Origin: Sistotremastrum niveocremeum HHB9708
Taxonomy: Eukaryota > Basidiomycota > Agaricomycetes > Sistotremastrales > Sistotremastraceae
Assembly: GCA_001630475.1 (NCBI GenBank)
Contig: KV419403.1
Location: 788,159 to 852,158 of the forward strand
Direction: 5' to 3'
Length of the DNA stretch: 64,000 nt
A model generated the notes under the pieces. The model had not been told where the DNA came from. It saw nothing but the letters and a program-made list of their open reading frames with translations, and did no database searches. Positions 11,874 to 23,147 of this stretch are shown here, one piece after another; position 1 is the first letter of the stretch, and each line of letters begins with the position of its first letter. The translations under genes were made by a program, and so were the position numbers.

Positions 11874-13579
11874 CTAGTGATCAACTGGACCAAATCGCTT
11901 CCTCAGCTCCTCATTTTCCATCCGTTGAGATGCCAGCACTTCGCGAGTACATCTCATAGAGGCAAGAATCCTTCTTGTGTCTTGCCACATGTTCCGAAAA
12001 TGTATGGAGGAGTGATCCATCCCTTTGTCGGATTCAACAGGAGCGTAAAGAGTGTCAATGGGATGAGAGACACTGCGCAACTGCTCAGAATATCGGCTGA
12101 GGGTTACTTTAGCGTTTGCCGGGAATCTGGAGGCTAAGTAATCGGCCACCGCACATGGATCAGCTATTCTGCTGCAGAGCACATGCATCGTCCGGAAGCT
12201 TGGGGGGAATGTGTACTGATCTTGTATTAGGGGAGTGTGGTGTGAAATCGAGACGGCATCCAAATATATACCGAAGGAAATCAGCTTGTGACAATTTCTC
12301 GCCAGCAAGGCTAGGCACGCGATAGTGGGGCAGGGCCCGTGCATTAGTCCAATTGCGCGAGGGCATATTTCGATGTGACGAATCTCTGGAAAGCTGATGG
12401 TGATCTTTTCGATGTCCAGATCGCTTAACACAGGCGGAGTCGAGCTTTCGATGACGAGGGTCTCCAATGCCTTCAAAACAAGGATTGGTTCGATCATATC
12501 CATCGAAAAGGCAGTTGGAGGTTCGTGATCTTTTTCAAATATCACGCTCAGAGACCGCAAGTTTGTACAGCGTTCTGAGACCAAGGATAGTAGGCTATGC
12601 GTCCTATCCATGCCAAGCAGTTCGATGTGCAAAGATGTCAGTTGAGGGCCCGCATTAAGTATATCCGGAGTTTCCAACAACAGAGCGCTGTCGATAGAAA
12701 GGTCGGCGAGGGACGAAAAAGCCCCAGATGAAGTGATGGTCGGTGGTTTGGGAAGAAGATGTTGCGATTGGTCGGGCCCGAGGAAAGATGTCCACAGTAC
12801 TTTCAAATCTGGCTTGCGAGACAGTACTTTCATCATTTCGGGGGTCACAAGCTTCGGAGAGAGTAGCGCCGCCCACAAGAATCTGAGGGATTCGAACGCC
12901 TGTAGAATGCTTTCATTTGGTTTGGGACTCGACTCCTCCTCCTCCAGATTCCAGTAGTGAAGAGTTTTAAGGTGTGGTGATTGACTGATGAGACGTTCCA
13001 AGACAAGCCAATTGGGTGCAGCATGACCCGTCACCGTAAGATGAGCATGTTTGATTTTCTCGTGAAACAGTGAGATGACCAACTGTGTGTCGTCATATTC
13101 CATTTCGTTCCATTGCAAGGACGTAAGAGAGGGGAAGATTGCTTGTCCTTCTGGCGCTGTGGCCAAAAGTTCAGCCATAGATCCAGGCGATAATGCCCGC
13201 GGACGGATATCGACAATCAACGATCGGATTCTGGACCTGTAGCGCTCGAATTTTGCCCAATGTGAGGGTTCGAGAGCCTCAACGAAGTCCTGTAGCAACC
13301 ATACGAGTATTAGCAGGGCATATGGTAAGAACGGAAGGTAATTACCAGTGTAATTCCATCTTGTCTGAGCTCAACCGGACAGAGAAGTGTGAGGACTTGT
13401 ATGAAATCGAAGCACTCGTGATACAGGAGGTCGAGGGCATGTTTCGATAGCGTTTTGTCAACGCGAGCGCAAGATGCGAGAGTTGGTTCATCAGCGTGTT
13501 CCAGAGTCATGCGGACCACTTCCGAGATCTGCCAAAAGCTCTGGGATTTCGCAAAGTTGGGTGTTGTTATCGAGTCCAT
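11874..13579 (-). CDS. F-box/LRR-like protein, subfamily A (intact)
   Basis: Exons 13346-13579 and 11874-13289 join in phase 0 (CTG|GTAATT ... CTACAG|GAC) to give 549 residues. Residues about 15-55 form an F-box-like segment typical of this family: SFWQISEVVRMTLEHAD, then SCARVDKTLSKHALDLLY. The rest alternates short strands and helices with Leu-rich spacing (ALETLVIES, RHIEICPRA), as in LRR-type substrate receptors. The closest relatives in the window are the genes at 25279-26969 (same exon structure, shared tail TREVLASQ/TREALASR) and 27637-29004. The C-terminal about 30 residues look coiled-coil (EVLASQRMENEELRKRFG). Role as an SCF adaptor is from family knowledge; substrate unknown. Confidence 0.82.
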
Positions 13580-14611
13580 GGCAGAATTGGGATGATCGAG
13601 CTATTGGGAGGCGACCTGGTCTGCTCACATACCACTGATTATCAAGGAGTTCTCGCATTGGTAGAAGTTGAATAACTCACCTATAAAAGAGGTTTTGAGT
13701 ATTGCTACTAATTATAATTTGCTAGACCTGATCCGTGTAGCAGGACCGTGTTGACTGCGGCAGCGCGAGGGATGTCGGGTATGGGTGACTGGATCTGCAA
13801 ATGAAATGGATAGAATAAGATGGGCTTTCAGAGCTCGCGGAAGCCATAATCATACCTTGGAGGAATTGTGAGGGAGACGCGGGGCATCCACCAGCTAGAG
13901 TAAGTTACAGGCATCCCTTTTCTATCTCAAAAAGCCATCACATGCTCATCAACCCTAAATATTGAGATAAGGAGCGATGAAAGATAAGAACCGAGAATCG
14001 ATAGAGTCTGATTGGTAGGATAGCGATACGTTTATGATTCGGCGAGAGGAGAGCAAAAATTGTGGATTTGGGGTGCCTGTAATTTCCTATGCGAAAGTCC
14101 GCGATGACACGTGCACATATTTCGTGATAAAGTATATATTCATCCCAAAAAGGAGCTGATAAGCAGGGAGAGAATTAATGGCACGAGCAACACCTCTGAA
14201 CGATAAGAAATAAAGTTTCGAGGGGATGTGTCGGAGTTTGAAAGTTGGACCGATGCGGTCAAATCAATAATTATAAGGAAAAACGTAGGAGAATGGTGGA
14301 ATCGAAGTCGTTTGGTCATATCGATTCCAATGCTCTATAGCCTGCATGGGCTGCCTTGAAAATTTAGCGCACATCCTCAAAAGAAGCCGAGCCGATCATG
14401 ACGTCAACCTCGTAGAGTATTAATTTTCGCCAAACCACGGAGCGATAGACAGAAGCTATGAGTCGAGTATGGACATTGGTACTACTTTCATTGAATCCAT
14501 TAGTTTACATTGTGAAACATCGGCAGCCGACATTTTCTGTTCTTCCGGTCAGAATTGAGGTCGACGAATAAAGTGAAGAAAGCAAACGACTTACTCGATT
14601 CATTTTGGACA
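13580..14611. other. Intergenic region between F-box gene and repeat-peptide gene
   Basis: Promoter side of the F-box gene and 3' side of the repeat gene. No coding frame is supported. A canonical GTAAGT donor at about 14592-14597 lies just 3' of the repeat gene's stop and could mark an intron in its 3' untranslated region. Confidence 0.4.
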
Positions 14612-15761
14612 TCAGTCGATATCCGCAATACCCCGACGTCCATGAGAATGCCCCCTTCCATGCGAATCGCCATGACGAGCATTACGCCTTCCATGAGAAT
14701 GTCCTCTTCCGTGCGAATCGCCATGTCTTGCAGACCGCCTATCATGCGAATGACCACGTCCATGCGAGTCCCCATGTCTTGCAGAACGACGGTCATGAGA
14801 GTGACCACGTCCATGCGAGTCTCCGTGACGAGGGGAACGTTCGACGACAGAGCGACGGTCGTGAGATCGACCTCTTCCATGCGAATCTCCGTGTCGGGCT
14901 GAGCGACGGCTATGGGAGTGTCCTCGACCATGAGAGTCTCCATGACGTGCACTGCGTCGGCCATGAGAGTGGCCTCGACCATGGGAATCTCCGTGACGGG
15001 CACTGCGCCTGTCATGGGAGTGTCCTCGTCCATGAGAGTCACCATGACGAGCAGCGCGACGATCGTGCGAATGACCACGACCATGGCTATCACCATGACG
15101 AGCTGAACGACGATCATGAGAATGACCACGTCCATGAGAATCGCCGTGTCTTGCGCTGCGCCTGTCGTGAGAGTGACCGCGGCCATGAGAGTCTCCATGT
15201 CTCGCAGAGCGACGATCATGAGAATGACCTCTGCCATGGGAGTCGCCGTGTCGAGGCGAACGACGTCCGTGAGAGTGACCGCGACCATGAGAGTCGCCAT
15301 GGCGAGCTACGGGGGATCGACGTCCGTGAGAGTGGCCTCGGCCATGTGAGTCTCCATGGCGAGCATCTCGTCTGCCGTGAGAGTTGTGTCTGCCATGCGA
15401 GTCGCCATGTCGAGCTTCGGGTTCAGCCTTCGATAGAGGAGTGTTAGAGAAGTGCTCAGTAGCGGAGAGAATGAGCGTACCTTTCGAGCGTTCAAGCTTC
15501 TTCCTCGAACTTCGATAGCTTCACGAGCTAGTTTGCCATGCGGTATCTCAGCCTAAGGACGATGAGCATCGGGTAAGTCAGAGATCGAAGAATACTTACT
15601 GAAGCAAGAGCTTCTGCAGCCGCAGCTGGTACCTAATAATATTTTCGATTACTATCAGGAATAAATCAAGGTAATGACGAAGAAGTGCTTACGGGTGTCG
15701 CTTGAGCGCAGCTCATGACGGCCGCGATGACCAGAAGAGAGAACTGTCTGTTGAACTTCAT
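14612..15761 (-). CDS. Secreted His/Arg-rich repeat protein, candidate Kex2-processed peptide precursor
   Basis: Four exons (15693-15761, 15600-15632, 15481-15552, 14612-15427) join in phase 0 with GTAAGC, GTAAGT and GTACGC donors; the last intron is 53 bases with a CTAAC branch site. The product is 329 residues. Residues 1 to about 20 are a clear signal peptide (MKFNRQFSLLVIAAVMSC, then AQA). Residues about 24-58 are an Ala-rich pro-region with basic sites (ARK). From about residue 64 there are 15 near-perfect copies of RHGDSHGRGHSHDRRSA, ending in GIADID. Every copy contains Arg-Arg, a Kex2 site, followed by SA, SP, DA, AA or NA, the X-Ala/X-Pro pairs removed by Ste13-type dipeptidyl peptidase. 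Expected mature peptides are about RHGDSHGRGHSHD. Kexin-processed repeat precursors are a known fungal class (alpha-factor, Rep1, dikaritin precursors), but I do not recognise this core. No UstYa-type or other RiPP enzyme gene lies nearby. Metal-binding or antimicrobial roles are inference from the His spacing. Confidence 0.88.
14633..15412 (-). repeat. Tandem 51-bp coding repeat, 15 units
   Basis: Fifteen units of 51 bases (17 codons), two of them lengthened: unit 2 by 2 codons (SPVA) and unit 11 by 5 codons (SVVERSP). Unit 1 differs most (HNSH for GHSH) and unit 11 has GRSH. The array changes mostly at third codon positions while the peptide is kept, which argues for selection on the protein. 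Because 51 is a multiple of three and the units lack stops in several frames, long open frames also appear in other frames on both strands; these are shadows. Confidence 0.95.
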
Positions 15762-15842
15762 TGTTGATCGAGAATGTTGCTAGTAGGTGTTTTAGCAGAG
15801 GATGCGGTGAACTCGGTTAAGCTTCAACGAAGATTGACAGTC

Positions 15843-15850
15843 TATAAATA
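15843..15850 (-). promoter_or_regulatory. TATA-like element of the repeat-peptide gene
   Basis: TATTTATA on the minus strand, about 82 bases before the start codon at 15761. Position and sequence suit a TATA box; no transcription start is known. Confidence 0.4.
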
Positions 15851-16202
15851 CGCCTTTCGTCGAACGAAGAACCGAAGAAGAAAATAAGGGAGGAGTAAGA
15901 CGATTCTCATCGATGCCAGCCAAGACCGAACCAAGATATTCTGCCATAGGACGAAATATCGACGTTCACCAAGGAAATATTGCCCTTCTGAGATATATTT
16001 TGACATGGGCAGACAACGATGAGAGAAGCTTGGCGGGGACCGCAAATGGAGTCGCTTGTTCAGATGGGGAGTATAGCCAGACTTGAGATTGAATTGAAGT
16101 TGAACAGTACAGAGTACGATCCCAATGAAGGGATTCCCACAGGCGGGTTTGTCTTCACAGGATCCGCAGGCAGGAGGTGGATGCGCGACCCCTCGGGTTA
16201 TG
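15851..16202. other. Intergenic region upstream of the repeat-peptide gene
   Basis: Distal promoter of the repeat-peptide gene and 3' flank of the gene ending at 16203. No coding frame is supported. Confidence 0.35.
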
Positions 16203-17023
16203 CTAAGCCTTTCCCAAGTCGGGCGTAATGTGAATATCGTCCTGGTTGTCCGGTATCCAAGAAATGTTTAACATTGAGGCGCAGAACGTTGTGCGAGCGT
16301 GGAGGGCTTCTCCTGCGAGGTTGTCGGAGTCTGAATACGTGTTCTAGTAAAAACCGGCGCTTACCGACTGCATCCTCGCACAACCATGTAGCGCCGCCGG
16401 AATCCCCTAATTTCGTTACCATTTTGATGAATAGTAAACCATACAAGGCTCTATACCGGTACCTGTCTTGAAATCGATCTGGAAGACTTTGGCAACTGTC
16501 CTCTCGGTACCGACCTTTCTTTCCACTTCGAGATGGGCGCTATCGATTGTGAAACGAATACCAGCTTTCTCTTGATTATTTCCCGTGCCTGTCTTCTGAA
16601 CCAATACTCTGTCTCTGTCTCCGGCGATTCAGGTTCTGCAATGGCGGTCTATTATTGTGCTCATCATACGCTCCAGGCTATCCGCCTAGACAACCAATGG
16701 TGTCTGAACTTTCTGTGCTCAACCATTCTTTCGCCTCAAGGCGGCTCAATTTTCCTCTTCTGGGGTCGACGTATAGCCATGATGGTCGCATAGTATGCTC
16801 CAATAGCGCGATTCTTTGAGCAATTCGATGGCATTCTATGATGTTCCTTCAATATCCCACCTAACGAAAACTCTTGTGGCGTGTCTTCCATTCTGATGGA
16901 GCACTGGGAACGCATCTTCGCCTCGCTCAATCTCTCGTTGGCCGTTGCAACGATCGCTAAACTTTGATTTTTCCGCATACCTCGATGACTCCGAGACTTA
17001 GTTTTCGTCCATTCAAGAGCCAT
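16203..17023 (-). CDS. Unrecognised spliced protein-coding gene
   Basis: The 3' half is a phase-consistent model: an exon entered at an AATAATAG acceptor near 16653 and left at GTACCG near 16468, then a short exon from a TTAG acceptor to GTAAGC (about 16366-16407), then a last exon 16203-16343 ending in TAG. It gives a Glu/Thr-rich start (ESPETETEYW), a basic middle (RRQAREIIKRKL) and an acidic end (IPDNQDDIHITPDLGKA). The 5' part may begin at 17023 (MALEWTKTKSRSHR) with a GTATGC donor, but the connecting exons are unresolved. No family is recognised and no signal peptide or membrane segment is seen. An alternative frame of the middle exon also looks protein-like, so the model needs transcript data. 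Confidence 0.4.
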
Positions 17024-17566
17024 TTTTAAGTCACGCGAGCTTGCACGCGAGCAGATTCTATTCCTGAGCCTTATTCCGCATATGGACCTTCCAGTTGATT
17101 AAGCTTATTCCGCCTTCCCTCCGCCGGCGCTCAAATACGGCGGTCTCCAACATGCTAAGGGCAGTACAGTCTCAGACGTAAACCGACGCTCCTTCTCACC
17201 GCGCAGCCTCAAATTCATCCCGGACAGGATCCCGACCAACGGCGCCCCCCGATGCGTAAATATACCTCAAGATGGTCACGCGACCAACTCCATCGAGACA
17301 GACGGCAGCTGGGAAGATGTACCTCCATCATTAACACATCAATGGCCGATGTAGCTTGGCGTATTCAACGAACAATGCCGGTGAGACTCTTTCCACACAT
17401 TCCTCTTGGTCTCTGAAAGTTATTTCCCAAGAATACGATGTCCGGCATCTATTCTTGTTCTGTACTACTTGTCCGAATTACATCGCAACGTCAGGACTAG
17501 TGGATACATCATTATCGCCCCACTTCTTTCACACTTTCAGTGAAGAAACGCAGAGTCAAACGATGC
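17024..17566. other. Intergenic region
   Basis: Lies between the membrane protein's 3' end and the start of the unrecognised gene. No coding frame or repeat is supported. Confidence 0.35.
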
Positions 17567-18260
17567 TCATGCTGTGGTATTTTGCGTCATAACGCTTATT
17601 CGAGGCATCATACTCCCCCGCATTGCGGAATTATCATGCCAAGGACTCCAGCCATGCATGAACCACCCCCATGCTCGATTTACAATCCCGTAATGCATCG
17701 ATATTGCGATGAGGGGTAATAATGGGAGCCAGGTTAACCAGCAGAACGCGACTAATGTCTGAAGGACGCGACATGCGTTGAATTGGGAGCAGAAGGATAG
17801 GTCGGGCCATACCGACTGCGGGATTGTGCGATCGTTGAGTGATGGGAGTGACGGGCGGGAGTGGGGACGTACGGTTGCCATCGCTGACCCGACTAATAAT
17901 GCTGCCCATAAAGTCCACAGCACGACTAACTCGAACCATAGTCTGCTCATAAACCCCGATTCAACTCTCCTACTAATCATCCATCGGCTTCCCAGGGAAT
18001 TACGTCAGTCCCCTCCATCTCTTCATGAATAAAATATAAACAACTCACAAAAACAAAGAGAAAACGATAAGCAGCGTCGAAGTGATCAACAGGATCAGAA
18101 CGCTTGTATCGAAGAAATCGCGTCCTTGGTTTAGTGGATCGCCTCGGGGTAAATGGGTAGTGTATTGCAGTCGTCCAGCCGAAAGACCCATGAGGACGAA
18201 TGAGAACAGACACACGATGGTGTATAGATGAAGACGAGCTTGAGTCACTGTGAGCGTCAT
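17567..18260 (-). CDS. Four-helix membrane protein, MARVEL-like
   Basis: Exons 18049-18260 and 17567-17972 join through a GTGAGT...GATTAG intron (phase 2) to give about 205 residues. Four hydrophobic segments are visible: near residues 10-30 (YTIVCLFSFVLMGLSAG), 50-71 (SVLILLITSTLLIVFSL), 80-100 (LVVLWTLWAALLVGSAMA) and about 140-160 (VLQTLVAFCWLTWLPLLPLI). A polar loop with Cys separates helices 3 and 4. Short length, four helices and an N-terminus beginning close to the first helix are the pattern of fungal MARVEL-domain proteins, which sit in the plasma membrane or secretory vesicles. The family call rests on topology rather than on a diagnostic motif. Confidence 0.65.
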
Positions 18261-19023
18261 CCCATGTACTCGATTATTGGTAGACTAGGGAGTTTGGATT
18301 TTTGACCGTGAGGGACGCTGAGGGTAGAGAGAACGATAGATCTTGAACTGAACGAGGAACAGGCGGGGTATGTGCCTCTATACTGGTACGCGATTGCACG
18401 TGGAAGCCACATTGTTACATAGCTTTTCTCGGCGAAGGCGAGGGTATAATTGGCAAATGGAGATGAATGAGAGTTGTGTTGCCCGCACCCTTGCATGATG
18501 TACCGCAGCCAAGCCGTGAAACGAGGCAAAAGCATGTTGCGGTTGCTTATCTAATGCAAAAAATCCCGTTTCGTGGACTGGTTTAATGTTTGGCGGCGGT
18601 GAAGATGCCGAGTTTGAACCGACAGATCGGTAGGTTTCTGAGATTGGATCTACGGACCTTCTCTGACTGGGAAAAGAGCGCTGAAACGAGACGGGAACTC
18701 AATTTGCGGGTCGGGGTTAACCGACTTCGCAGTTGAGCTCGGATGCAAAAACGGCTTCTGGATGTTCTATTAGAACATAAATTTTTCCAGTGGTTGAGAG
18801 GAAGATCCCTAATAATTTTAGTTAGATATCCACCGAGCCTACAATCCAGATCCGAGGTATATACGGCAACAGCAGAATCGAGTAGGGGACGCAGCCGAAC
18901 GAGAACGAGAACTGAACGAGAAGAAAGCATATAACAAAGCCAAAGCACGAAATTAAAAGAAAAATCCAACCTTAAATCACCGCCCCCTCGCATCATCCGT
19001 CCTCAGCGGCGCGACTCGACGAA
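18261..19023. other. Intergenic region
   Basis: Promoter of the membrane protein gene and 3' flank of the transcription factor gene. No coding frame with support. Confidence 0.35.
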
Positions 19024-22000
19024 TCATTGATACCCGGGCGACATCCCATTATTATTTCTCTGCAACTCCTGCAACCACAGCTGCCATTGATCATTATCCA
19101 CCACTCCACTCCCTCCTCCAACTCCTCCATATTCCCCAGCGACACCTCCACCGCCCGGCCCAGAAAGCCACGACGAAACATCATCTCCAATCCCAACACC
19201 GCCCATAATGACATCCGGACTCCCCGGACTTCCTCCTCCCGCACCTCCCGTCGTCCCCGAAGACAAATACGCACTCCCAAATCCAAGCGGAGACCCTAAT
19301 CCACTCCTCCCAGGCGATCCTCCGCCTCTTAACATCCCGGAAGGTGTAATCGTGTTCCCTCCCAGGAGAGGTAATGATGGAAGAACGATCTCTTCAGATG
19401 GATCGTGAGAACGGAGACTTTGGATGGATGATAGGTCGAAATTGAGATTATTCTGGTTTAGGTGATGCGCGTCGTGTGCGCGGAGGATGTTCCCGCCAAC
19501 TTCGGGTGGGACGAGTGGGAATTGATCCATTGGAGCGCCGACGCCGAATCCGTCCATCCACGAAAAATCATGTTCGTCATGATCACCTACTCCTCCCGCA
19601 CCCAACGCCATCGACCCAGTCCCACCTCCAACGCCCATAATTCCTTCGCTGACAGCGGAGGACGAAGGTAACTCGAGTTCATGCATCGAGTTCGAAGGAG
19701 ATATAGATTGAGTCGTCGGTGCACCGCCGGGGTTGAATAGTTGATGCGTATAGAGTTGATAATTATTATTGAGGTTCTCTCTCAGTTGCGGTTGTGGAGT
19801 GCTAAGCGCTGAATGAAGAGGAGTCGTATGCGAACTATTATTTGCACTCCCTCCGGAGTGACCGTGACCGAAAGGTTGAGGCTGCGATTGACTCCTCGTC
19901 GCTGAATGACCTCGCATGTGCGTTATATTGGGATTGGTAGGGAGGACGTGTCCGTGACTTCGAGGACTTGGTGTACTCGTTGGCGTTTGAGAACCGCGAA
20001 GGGATGATGTGGGTGACTGAGGATGCTGAGTATCGAGACGGACGACGCGGGCTTTACCGCCGTATGCGTCCAATTCGTCGCCATCGGTCGTCTCGGAGTT
20101 CGCACTTCCACCCGGAGAAGCAGCAGAAGACGAAGAAGCGGCTTTGAGGTTCGGAGGAGAGAAAGGATTAGATGAAGGTCCGGGACCGAGTGCATTGATA
20201 GCTTGATCGGCGCGTTGCTTTAATCGGTGAAGGATAGGCTGCGCATTCGTTCGTCTTCGTTAGTATAATATAAGTTTGGTTTGAGGAAGGACGTACGAGG
20301 GCGTGGAGAGATCGACGACTGTATACTGAAGCTGCTTGGAATAGTTCCAAAGCCATATTCAACTGCTGATACGCAACAGGCGCAAGGGAGCTCCTCGGAC
20401 CTCTCGCAACGATCGATCCCGTAACGACCTATTCCGCGCATCGCGATCAATCACAAGTTATCATCGATGCGTAAAGGACTTACGGCAGTAGTCACGACAT
20501 AAGTCCAAGGCAACGAGAATCTCCCAATGAAAGTCGGATTCTTCGTAAAGAGCATCTTGACGACTTGGAGCAGTGCTACCGCACAGCGGAACGTAGCGAG
20601 GACGGAGGGAGCATACGTGCTCTGCAGAGGATCATTGGGATGCTGCGTTAGTGAGCGGGTGAAGAATGATCGATGGACATAGAGCAGAGCTAGGTAGGAG
20701 TGACGTCATCGACTATCCGTAGAACTAGGGAAGAAGGATAACTCACCGAATTCACGCGTACAGCTCATCAAGTGCTTTTGCATAAATATCCCAATCGTCG
20801 GCAAGGCATTGTCGCTCTCCTTGAACAACGTCCCGAAATCGTATTCGCGGACTTTCTTATCGAGTTCGAGAACGGAGGCGTAGCGGAAGGGCTTGATTTG
20901 GTACGTGTGGTCGATGACGGCGCGGATACAGTCGCGGACGAAACAATTTCGGTAGTAGATAACTTCTGGAAAGTTAGCGATGAAGTAAGATGGGAGGAGG
21001 GGGGACGTACAAGTTCGAGCATGGATATGATTCCCCTTCGCATCCGTCACATCATCTTCCGGAATCTGCACATCGACATGACTAGCACTAAAACTCGGCG
21101 GTCTCCCAAAGCCCAGACTCTGAATCAAACAGCGTCATAAGCCCAGTTCCAACAATTCCAGAAATGGGTGTATGACGCACCTGCCACGAATCCATAGCGT
21201 ACAATTCCCAAAACACGAGTCTCCGTCTTTGCGTCTCTTTCGGACCCAGATTCCATTTGGCAGGATCTCGATCTGCATCAGAATCGCCAAGTAGATAAGA
21301 TAAGAGTGGAGATGATAAGGAGTCAGGGGTAACTTACGCAGGCCAAGCTATTTATAGGTTGTCAGGTATTACGTAATATTTATGAGGAGAGAGGGAGGAC
21401 GTACGCTATGTGCGAACTTTGCGAGAGAACCCATTAGGACCCAGGCTACTTCTGGGATTAGCGTTTGTTCCCACATGATACTATCAAATCGTCAGATATC
21501 GAACGATCGTGAAATAATTGCGGAGGGGAAGGACGTACTTTGCATAAAGCATTAAATGCTAAACTCAGAGTCAGTGCTCGAACGAAGAGGACGAAAGACC
21601 GATGACGCACAATAGTCTGTACAAGCGGAATCGTGCATCCATCCCAAGGCGGTTCGATACACAGCGCAGCCCTCGAGAGCGTCTGATATTTATCGCTCTC
21701 CCCATTCAAAGGCGGCAGCGCCAAATCCGTTAGCGCACCAATCGCGAAGACCTGGAACAACAACGCAAGCTCATGAGGACCTGGTCTTCCCTCCTCGCTA
21801 CTATTAGCGAGCGTAGGCGTCGTAGATAACGATCCCGTAAGTCGATAGACGGGCGAGAATGTCTCTTCGATAAATTCATCCTTTGTAATGGGGGAGTAGA
21901 ACCATGAGGCGTGGTTGAAGTAGAGTTCGCAGAGGTTCCATGCTCGCGAGATGGGTGGGAGGTATGCGTATAGATCTGTGATCTTGAGCTCTGAATCCTT

Positions 22001-23147
22001 CGGAACGGAGAATATAAAGCTTTCGGAGACTTTGATGATGTCGTCTGGTAAATCGGGAGGCTTGGATGAAGGAGGGGATGGAGCTGCGAAGGGCGTTTCG
22101 GGGGATTGATGGCGCGATCCTTGACGAGTTGGAGAGCGTTCTGCTTCTGCTTCTGCTTCTTCGTCGTCGCCTGGTTGATGCAGGATGAACTCGATCTTGG
22201 CCGTTTTACCGAGGTAGTTCATACGACCGTCAGAGCCCAGTGTGAGTGTTCCGAGTTCTCCTGCGAGTGTCCCCTCGACATCCGACGCATCTGACGTTCC
22301 ACTATCTTTCGGTTCTCCTCCTCCCCCACTTCCGCCTGCACCTCCCGTCGATGTAGTCGCGATTGTTGAATTGAGAGAAGGGATATTCTTATCCTTGGCC
22401 CCGTAATCGTCTACCGCACTCTGCGTATCAGGCGGCAGCTTAATCCTCAACAACTCTTCTCCCAAAAGCGGATGTTGGCTCGTTGGATCTTTCTCGGTCT
22501 GCAGGATCGTCAACGCATCTTCCAGCGCTGATATACGCTGCGACATCTCGTGGATCTTTCGATGGAGTTGTTCGGATCCATGTAGGATGAAACGGTTGGA
22601 TTGACCAGGGGTTAAGGAGCCGTTGGGACATATTGAGGCGCAGCCTCGTTTTATGCAGGATTGGCAGGGCCATTTGCGGTCGCATTTTAGCTTGAGCCTA
22701 CATCATCGCGAACATGTCGAGTCGAGTCGATTGTCGATAGAGTTGCGGACGACATCGAGTCGAATAGCATCGGATAACATGGAATAATGGGTCGAATAGA
22801 TGTTCAAGTAGGGTCGCAGTGATTCAAAATGACAAGTTCACGACACCAACGACGACAACGAGCAAAGCAGAACAGAACAACATCCATCAGCTCCCTCGAA
22901 GACCAAGCAAGACTCAAAGAACGCACCTTCGGCACTCGGAGCAACTAAGCGTCCGTCCAGCATCGGGCCCCCCAGCAAGATGACCTTCCGTCCTATCCGC
23001 TCGTCGTCGGGGTGCCCTCCCACTTCCCTGTCCGGTTCCTCCTCCAGCTCCAGGCCCATGGCTCGCGCTCCCACCAGCTCCTGATCCACCTGCATTGGGC
23101 GTATTAGTGCCTGACATCGTCGGTAGGAGCTCGTCAGTAGAGGGCAT
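19024..23147 (-). CDS. Zn2Cys6 fungal-specific transcription factor
   Basis: Eleven exons (22927-23147, 21611-22697, 21539-21558, 21405-21480, 21338-21347, 21181-21272, 21011-21119, 20747-20962, 20484-20689, 20297-20428, 19024-20238) give about 1127 residues. The zinc cluster spans Cys69-Cys97 (CSECRR, LKCDRKWPCQSC, SICPNG); its first two Cys and the rest are on different exons. A coiled-coil linker follows (EQLHRKIHEMSQRISALE). The fungal_trans middle domain covers about residues 290-640, with HLMLYA, WEQTLIPEVAWVLMGSLAKF, LGLHRDPAKW, RRRLVFWELYAMDSWQ and SLGFGRPPSFS. The C-terminal about 400 residues are Gly/Ser/Asn-rich and disordered. It acts in the nucleus as a DNA-binding regulator; target genes cannot be read from sequence. 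Two exons are only 20 and 10 bases long. Start at 23147; a second Met at 23117 is possible. Confidence 0.92.

Noticed and set aside
14500-15447. Long open frames on both strands through the 51-bp repeat (Met/Thr/Val-rich on minus, His-rich or Met/Arg-rich on plus)
   Set aside because: They are shadows of the true minus-strand frame, which alone has a signal peptide, phase-correct introns and processing sites.
22130-22165. CTTCTG trinucleotide run as a microsatellite element
   Set aside because: It lies within the transcription factor coding exon and encodes an acidic Glu/Ala run; it is low-complexity coding sequence.
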